39,029 nucleotides of DNA from Acetobacter oeni. Its GTDB lineage: Bacteria > Pseudomonadota > Alphaproteobacteria > Acetobacterales > Acetobacteraceae. Location of the stretch: assembly GCF_011516825.1 (NCBI RefSeq), contig NZ_WOTA01000028.1:1-39029 (forward strand), given 5' to 3'. The number at the start of each line of letters is the position of its first letter. Within the stretch, counting starts at the first letter, position 1. The position numbers and the translations under genes were made by a program. Below the pieces are notes generated by a model. It was not told where the DNA came from. It saw only the letters and a list, made by a program, of their open reading frames with translations, and searched no databases. Below, piece after piece: positions 32,993 through 39,029 of the stretch.

Positions 32993-34174
32993 TCAGCCCC
33001 GTCCGACTCTGTCGCGCAGTCGCGTCAGGGCTTCTTCCAGTACCAGAGGTTTTTTGCAGAAGGCGAACCGCACCAGATGTGTGGGTGGTTTGCTGCCTGC
33101 GGTATCGTAGAAAGCGGACACCGGGATCAGTGCGACGCCGGCTTCCGCGGTCATGCGTTTGCACCAGTCCTGGTCGGATTCGCCGGGCTGCACGACGGAA
33201 CCCAGAGAGCTGATGTCGGCTGTCAGAAAATAGGTGCCGTCGCAGGGGAGGACGCCGAAGCCGATTTCGCGCAGACCGGCGGCGAGGATATCCCGCCGCA
33301 GCATCATATCCTGTGCCAGGATGGTGAAATAGGCGGTGTCCTGGTCCAGCCCGACGGCGACCGCGCGCTGGAGATTGGGTGCCGTTGCGAAAACCAGATT
33401 CTGGTGAGCTTTTGCCACGACGGCGGCGAGCGGGGCGGGGGCGGTGATGTAGCCGACTTTCCAGCCCGTCAGGGAGAAGCTTTTGCCGGCGCTGCCGATC
33501 CGCAGACAGCGCTCGCGCATTCCCGGAAGGGTCATCAGGGGTATGTGGCGCACGCCAAAGGTGAGGTGTTCGTACACCTCGTCGCAAATGGCATAGGCAT
33601 CGTGTTTCTGAACGAGGCCGGCGATGAATCCCAGTTCGCCCGGTGTGAACACCTTGCCGCAGGGGTTCATCGGTGAATTCAGCAGAATCGCTTTCGTCTT
33701 CGGGCTGAAGGCCGCGGCCAGGTCTTCGCGCGGCACGGACCAGTCGGGGGGTGTCAGCCGGACGAGCCTGGGAACCGCGCCGAGGAGCCGGATCACGGGA
33801 AGATATGTGTCGTAGGCCGGCTCGATGACGATGATTTCGTCGCCGGGATTAACGAGGGCGGCGAGGCTGACGGCGATGGCTTCCGTCGCACCGGAAGTTA
33901 CGACGACTTCGGTCGCCGGGTCGATGGTCAGGCTGTAAAACCGGGCGCATGACCGGGCGACGGCTTCACGCAGTTCCGGCAGGCCGGCCAGCGGTGCGTA
34001 CTGATTCCGGCCATCCCGCAAGGCGGCGGCGGCGGCTTCGATGAGATGGGCCGGACCTTCTGTATCCGGAAAGCCCTGTCCGAGATTGATCGCGTCATGT
34101 CTGGCGGCCAGAGCTGACATGACCGTGAAGATGGTCGTCGGCAGGCTGGCAATCTGCTGATTGAGCGGTTTCAC
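32993..34174 (-). CDS. PLP-dependent class I/II aminotransferase
   Basis: A 393-residue fold-type I aminotransferase. Motifs are LGQGFPDTEGP, NQYAPLAGLPELREAVA, VTSGATEAI, LNSPMNPCGKVFTP, ICDEVYEHLTF and the PLP lysine in SAGKSFSLTGWKVGY. The C-terminal Arg for the substrate carboxylate is in HLVRFAFCKK. The pattern resembles the kynurenine/methionine aminotransferase group (YbdL-like), but the amino donor cannot be set. It is a single gene between tRNA-His and divergent glnB. Confidence 0.9.
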   Translation of the reverse strand: MKPLNQQIASLPTTIFTVMSALAARHDAINLGQGFPDTEGPAHLIEAAAAALRDGRNQYAPLAGLPELREAVARSCARFYSLTIDPATEVVVTSGATEAIAVSLAALVNPGDEIIVIEPAYDTYLPVIRLLGAVPRLVRLTPPDWSVPREDLAAAFSPKTKAILLNSPMNPCGKVFTPGELGFIAGLVQKHDAYAICDEVYEHLTFGVRHIPLMTLPGMRERCLRIGSAGKSFSLTGWKVGYITAPAPLAAVVAKAHQNLVFATAPNLQRAVAVGLDQDTAYFTILAQDMMLRRDILAAGLREIGFGVLPCDGTYFLTADISSLGSVVQPGESDQDWCKRMTAEAGVALIPVSAFYDTAGSKPPTHLVRFAFCKKPLVLEEALTRLRDRVGRG

Positions 34175-34836
<662 letters not shown>

Positions 34837-34999
34837 CTGTCTGCCCGGAATAATACGCAGAGTCTGAGACTTGCGGGGGCGGACAACATGGGACAAAAAA
34901 GTTCAGAACCGATATCGCTGCGGACAATTCCATTTTTGTCTGGCGATGTTGAAAACACGGGTGCCGCTCAGCGGTGTCAAACAGTCAGGTAAGGGCATT

Positions 35000-36445
35000 A
35001 TGGCGAAGAAAGAGTCCGGTTCGACCAGCGCGTCGGCTGCTGCGGTTGCCAAGGTCTTCGACCTTATCAAGGAAAACTCAGTCGAGCTGGTGGATCTGCG
35101 CTTCACCGATCCGCGTGGCACATGGCATCATACCACACAGTACATTACGACGATCGAGGAAGACACCTTCACCGAAGGCTTCATGTTTGACGGGTCGTCC
35201 ATCGCGGGCTGGAAAGCGATCAATGAGAGCGACATGGTTCTGCTCCCTGATCCCGGCACGGCTGTCATGGACCCGTTTTCGGCCAAGCCGCAGCTTATTC
35301 TGATCTGTGATATCATTGATCCGGCAACCGGGCAGTTTTATAACCGTGATCCGCGTTCGACCGCCAAACTTGCCGAGAAATATCTGCAGTCCACCGGCCT
35401 CGGCGACACGGCGTTCTTCGGCCCGGAAGCTGAATTTTTTATCTTCGATAACGTCCAGTTCGGCACAGGCCCGAACTATGGCAAATATCAGCTGGACAGC
35501 ATTGAGGGACCAGGCGCCTCCCTGAAGGAATATCCTGAAGGCAATCTTGGTCATCGTCCGGGCGTGAAGGGCGGTTATTTCCCCTGTGCGCCGGTGGACA
35601 GCGAGAGCGATCTGCGCGCCGAGATGCTGACAACGATGGGTGAGATGGGTCTGCCGATCGAGAAGCATCACCACGAAGTGGCGCAGTCGCAGCACGAGCT
35701 GGGCACGAAGTTCGATACACTGGTCCGCTCGGCCGATTTCATGCAGATTTATAAATACTGTATCCACAACGTTGCGGTATCTTACGGCAAATCCGCGACC
35801 TTCATGCCGAAGCCGATCTATGGTGATAACGGTTCGGGTATGCATGTTCACCAGTCGATCTGGAAGGCTGGCAAGCCGACCTTCGCGGGTAACGGCTATG
35901 CGGATCTGTCTGACACGGCGCTCTATTACATCGGCGGTATCATCAAGCACGCGAAGGCGCTGAACGCTTTCACGAATCCGTCGACCAATTCCTACAAGCG
36001 CCTGATTCCGGGCTTTGAGGCGCCGGTGCTGCTGGCTTATTCAGCCCGCAACCGCTCAGCGTCCTGCCGTATTCCGTATGCGACAAGCCCGAAGGCAAAG
36101 CGCGTTGAGGTTCGTTTCCCGGACCCGACCGCAAATCCTTACCTGGCGTTTTCGGCGATGCTGATGGCCGGTCTCGATGGTATCAAGAACAAGATCCATC
36201 CTGGCGATGCTATGGACAAGGATCTGTATGATCTGCCTCCGGAAGAGCTGAAGCAGATCCCGACGGTCGCGGGTTCGCTGCGCGAGGCGCTTGAGGCTTT
36301 GCAGGCTGACCATGAGTTCCTGCTGGCGGGGAATGTGTTCACAAAGGACCAGATCGAGAGCTACATCGCGATCAAATGGCAGGATGTGTTCCGTTTCGAG
36401 CACACGCCGCATCCGGTTGAGTTCGAGATGTATTACTCGGTCTGA
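35000..36445 (+). CDS. glnA: Glutamine synthetase type I
   Basis: A 481-residue enzyme that makes glutamine from glutamate, ammonia and ATP. Motifs are [30 protein letters not shown], the ATP-binding [16 protein letters not shown] and [18 protein letters not shown]. The adenylylation loop [12 protein letters not shown] has the target Tyr at about residue 410. The ATG at 35000 has AAGGG just upstream; the first 13 or so Ser/Ala-rich residues are an extension relative to E. coli GlnA. An earlier in-frame start is unlikely because its residues are not GlnA-like. The pair glnB-glnA is standard in alphaproteobacteria. Confidence 0.98.
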   Translation: MAKKESGSTSASAAAVAKVFDLIKENSVELVDLRFTDPRGTWHHTTQYITTIEEDTFTEGFMFDGSSIAGWKAINESDMVLLPDPGTAVMDPFSAKPQLILICDIIDPATGQFYNRDPRSTAKLAEKYLQSTGLGDTAFFGPEAEFFIFDNVQFGTGPNYGKYQLDSIEGPGASLKEYPEGNLGHRPGVKGGYFPCAPVDSESDLRAEMLTTMGEMGLPIEKHHHEVAQSQHELGTKFDTLVRSADFMQIYKYCIHNVAVSYGKSATFMPKPIYGDNGSGMHVHQSIWKAGKPTFAGNGYADLSDTALYYIGGIIKHAKALNAFTNPSTNSYKRLIPGFEAPVLLAYSARNRSASCRIPYATSPKAKRVEVRFPDPTANPYLAFSAMLMAGLDGIKNKIHPGDAMDKDLYDLPPEELKQIPTVAGSLREALEALQADHEFLLAGNVFTKDQIESYIAIKWQDVFRFEHTPHPVEFEMYYSV

Positions 36446-36474
36446 TTGTTCTCACGAACGACTGGAATACGTGG

Positions 36475-36498
36475 AAACGCGGCCTTCGGGCCGCGTTT
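36475..36498 (+). terminator. Rho-independent terminator after glnA
   Basis: AAACGCGGCC (36475-36484), loop TTCG, and GGCCGCGTTT (36489-36498) form a 10-bp stem with a stable UUCG tetraloop, followed by TGCGTTTTG. It lies 30 bp after the glnA stop. Confidence 0.9.
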
Positions 36499-36592
36499 TG
36501 CGTTTTGGGAGAAGACTGCCCGGCGCCACATTTTGTTAACGGATCGGGGTCAAAGGACTGCTGTCCCTTTGCGGGGTTCCGGAGCAGAAACA

Positions 36593-36943
36593 ATGACAGA
36601 TGCAATGCCGTTCTTATCGCCATATGACGAAGTCGATCATGTCATCCGTCAGCGGGTAAGTCTCTGCGGCACGACACTGTTCACCGAATGGGCGGGCGCA
36701 CCGGCGCGTTTTTTTACATGGGAGGTGATCCGCCCTGGGAGTGTTTTCAGGTCAACATAAAGCAGCCCGCGAATTGCGAAATCGTTGTGTGGGCTTTTAT
36801 CGATACCAATGATGATGCTGGACATGGAGCAATCCTGGCGCGGTCCCGTATCGGAGCTGAGCGGGATGATCGCAGCGGCTGTCGGCACGATTGAGCACTG
36901 GAAGCGGCGTCTGCATTCTGAGGCCGGACAGACGCTTCATTAG
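36593..36943 (+). pseudogene. Frameshifted gene of unknown function
   Basis: Three collinear pieces make one protein-like reading of about 116 residues. Piece 1 from ATG 36593 is MTDAMPFLSPYDEVDHVIRQ to EWAGAPARFF. At a T7 run (about 36709-36715) a -1 shift leads to YMGGDPPWECFQVNIKQPAN and EIVVWAFIDTNDD. Near 36817 the reading returns to the first frame with LDMEQSWRGPVSELSGMIAA and GTIEHWKRRLHSEAGQTLH, stop at 36941. Without the shifts piece 1 ends early in VFRST. I do not recognise the family. The zero-frame codons CGT TTT TTT ACA form a possible U-UUU-UUU slippery site, so a decayed gene, a sequencing error or real slippage are all possible. Confidence 0.5.
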
Positions 36944-37275
36944 CCACCGGAGTCTGCGGATTCTGATGGACCCGACACGCGGTTTTATCCGCGGCGATCA
37001 TCGCTGAGCGCTGTTGTCTGGAAGCGCGTCTTCGTCTGTTTTATTTATCAGACGGGGATCGAAAGGATTGGATCTCCCTGTGACCCGTTCGCCCGGACTG
37101 TCTCACGGGTGATACAGTTTCACCCGCTCTGTACAAACCTGTGTGATCTGTATCCGATCGCGCATAGCCTGCATCCTCTCTCCCGTGTTGAGCAGGCCCG
37201 CTAAAGGCCGATCATCGTGAAATCTCTGTGGTGACATGATGTGCGGCCGACGGAAACAACAGAGAGAAACGCGGC
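36944..37275. other. Spacer upstream of gcd
   Basis: About 330 bp without a gene. It contains a hairpin CGGGTGA (37106-37112) / TCACCCG (37120-37126) with a 7-nt loop, which could be regulatory. The gcd promoter is not obvious. Confidence 0.5.
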
Positions 37276-38970
37276 ATGCGAGAAAATAGTGGGAGGTTAT
37301 GGTCACTCATAACTTCGGTCCTGCTAGGCCTGACAGGAGCTTTCCTGTTCTTTGGCGGGGCACAGCTCCTCTTCCTGGGCGGTTCATGGTTCTACATTCT
37401 GGCCGGCGGCGTCATGATCGGCGCGGCGGTCTCGGGCTTTAAGAACCCGAAACTGGCTGTTCGTCTGTATGCCGGGCTTCTTCTGGTGGCGACGATCTGG
37501 TCCGTGGCTGAGACCGGTTTCAACATCTGGGGTCTTGAAGTCCGTCTGATGACGCTGGTGGGTCTTGGGGCCTGGCTGCTCCTGCCCGGTGTGTGGCGTT
37601 CGGGCTCAGACTGGCTGACGGATAAACGGGAAGTGCTGGGCGCGCTGGCGGTCTCCTGCCTGGCGCTGCTCGTCAGCTGCTTTACGTCCTATTCGATCGA
37701 CGGGACGGTGCCCGATGACCGGATGGCGGCGCAGGGCCAGCCTGATCCGGCTTCCGATGGTGTGAAGGATGGTGACTGGTCAGCTTATGGCCGCACTGTT
37801 GGTGGCGATCGTTACTCGCCGCTCGGTCAGATCACGCGGACCAATGTGACGGGCCTGAAGCGCGCCTGGCTGACACGCACGGGCGATGTGCAGCAGGTTG
37901 GCGAAGGCACGGTGGCCGGTCCTGATCAGGGGCATGAGTTCAACCTGGAAGTCACGCCGATCAAGGTCGATAACACGCTGTATATGTGCACGCCGCACAG
38001 CTGGGTGATGGCGCTGGACGCTGCAACCGGTAAGGTGAGGTGGAAGTTTGATCCGCATCCGGCGATGGCCGATCTGGATAAGAACGTCTATCTCGCCTGC
38101 CGTGGTGTGACGTACTACCATGTGCCCGACGAGATTCAGACGGACTGCCGCAACCGCATCTATTCCCCGGTCGCCGACGTTCGCATGGTGGCACTCAATG
38201 CCGAGACCGGAAAAACCTGTGAGGATTTCGGCGATCACGGCTATATTTCGCTGCGTGAATATCTCGGCCATGTGCCGCACGGATTCCACTTCGTCACCTC
38301 GCCACCCCTGGTGGCGAAGAACCGCCTGATCACGGGCGGCTGGGTGTTCGACAACCAGGCGAATTTCGAGCCGTCCGGTGCGATCCGCGGTTTCAATGCG
38401 ACGACCGGCGCGCTTGAGTGGGCCTGGGATGCGGGCCATACGCCCGAAACCTGGAAGCCTGGTCCGGATGACGTGCTGACGCGTGACACGCCGAATGCGT
38501 GGGGCGTTTACACTGCCGATCTCAACCTGGGTCTTGTCTATCTGCCGACGGGCAACTCGCCGCCGGATAACTGGGGTGGCACACGTCGTCCGTTCGACGA
38601 TGCGACATCCTCCGCGACCATTGCTCTGGATATTGAAACAGGCGAGCGTCGCTGGACCTATCAGACGGTGCATCACGATCTGTGGGACATGGACATTCCG
38701 TCCGGTCCGTCGATGGTCGATCTGCCCGGTCCGGACGGGGCTATGATCCCGGCACTGGTGCAGAGCACCAAGCGTGGTGAGTTCTTCGTGCTGGATCGTC
38801 GTACCGGTCAGCCGGTCCCGGGGTATCCTGTGGAAGAGCGCGCGGTTCCGACAGCGGGCCATGCGCCGGATGATCGTGTTTCTCCGACACAGCCCTATCC
38901 GGCGGCAATGCCGAGCCTTGAATTGCCCCGGGTTTTGTGGAGACGTTTTTTATCTGATTTAAGCGGCTAA
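37276..38970 (+). pseudogene. gcd: Membrane-bound PQQ glucose dehydrogenase, interrupted by an IS
   Basis: Reads as the quinoprotein that oxidises glucose to gluconolactone at the outer face of the inner membrane and feeds ubiquinone. Five N-terminal membrane helices occupy about residues 10-140 (for example LITSVLLGLTGAFLFFGGAQ). The PQQ propeller begins at DGDWSAYGRTVGGDRYSPLGQ, with W-motif-like repeats such as ALDAATGKVRWKFDP and IALDIETGERRWTYQT, and LIDs like VHHDLWDMDIPSGPSMVDLP. The family is about 800 residues; here similarity stops near residue 547 (codon at 38914-38919). The last 16 or so residues to the stop are read from the inserted IS3-family end. The active enzyme is not expected from this copy. 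Confidence 0.88.
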
Positions 38971-39029
38971 TGCATGTGATTTCTGTTGTGCATAAAAGCG
39001 TGCCTCAGCTTCTGCTGGCGGGATGTTTC
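38919..39029 (-). mobile_element. End of an IS3-family element (partial)
   Basis: From 38919 the sequence begins TGAATTGCCCCGGGTTTTGT, a TG-start end typical of IS3-family terminal repeats. The minus strand then reads NIPPAEAEARFYAQQKSHAL followed by AA-stop (39027 to 38959), matching the C-terminal tail of IS3-type orfB transposases as I recall them. The rest lies beyond the window. The exact insertion point is set by where gcd similarity ends and could shift by a few bases. Confidence 0.75.
38959..39027 (-). CDS. IS3-family transposase orfB, C-terminal end (partial)
   Basis: The last 22 codons and stop of a transposase running in from the right edge (NIPPAEAEARFYAQQ then KSHALAA). Only this tail is visible, so the family call rests on the tail and the TG-start terminal sequence 40 bp further on. 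Confidence 0.65.
   Translation of the reverse strand, partial: NIPPAEAEARFYAQQKSHALAA

Overview
The window looks like a chromosomal segment of an acetic acid bacterium (Acetobacteraceae, Alphaproteobacteria). The support is a membrane-bound PQQ glucose dehydrogenase, a Zymomonas-type GH68 levansucrase, the alphaproteobacterial argS-SPOR-scpA-scpB-tat-serS gene order, an rluD-rpoH pair and fairly high GC. Genus cannot be set from the sequence alone. The right edge lies inside an IS3-family element, which is typical of a contig broken at a repeat.

Layout. 1-1.6 kb: heat-shock repressor hrcA, convergent with a MerR-type regulator. 1.2-11 kb: a fatty-acid degradation locus. On the minus strand, thiolase, a FadN-type dehydrogenase/hydratase, acyl-CoA dehydrogenase, thioesterase and merR follow one another. 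Divergently on the plus strand lie a FadL-type outer-membrane transporter and a FadD-type acyl-CoA ligase. Together they cover uptake, activation and the beta-oxidation spiral. A near-perfect 16-bp palindrome before fadL and a second inverted repeat before the thiolase are candidate operators. 11-19.6 kb: a lytic transglycosylase and the housekeeping block argS-SPOR-scpA-scpB-tatB-tatC-serS (minus), in which the usual nagZ and tatA are missing. 20-22.5 kb: an accessory island with levansucrase, two decayed IS5-family relics and a nested palindrome. 22.5-31.3 kb: nadE, accD-folC, an outer-membrane barrel protein, rpoH, rluD and a small membrane protein. 31.4-33 kb: a second accessory patch with tRNA-Glu, a decayed tyrosine integrase, an internally deleted IS5-family element with perfect ends, and tRNA-His. 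33-36.5 kb: a PLP aminotransferase and the nitrogen genes glnB-glnA. 36.6-39 kb: a frameshifted unknown gene and gcd, which is cut by the IS3-family element after about 547 codons.

The strongest points are the self-contained fatty-acid regulon with its putative operators, the IS interruption of gcd, the MITE-like IS5 derivative beside an integrase ruin at tRNA-Glu, a possible CTG start for tatC, and the broken gene after glnA whose first frameshift sits on a T7 slippery run. I see no clearly new defence or mobile system.
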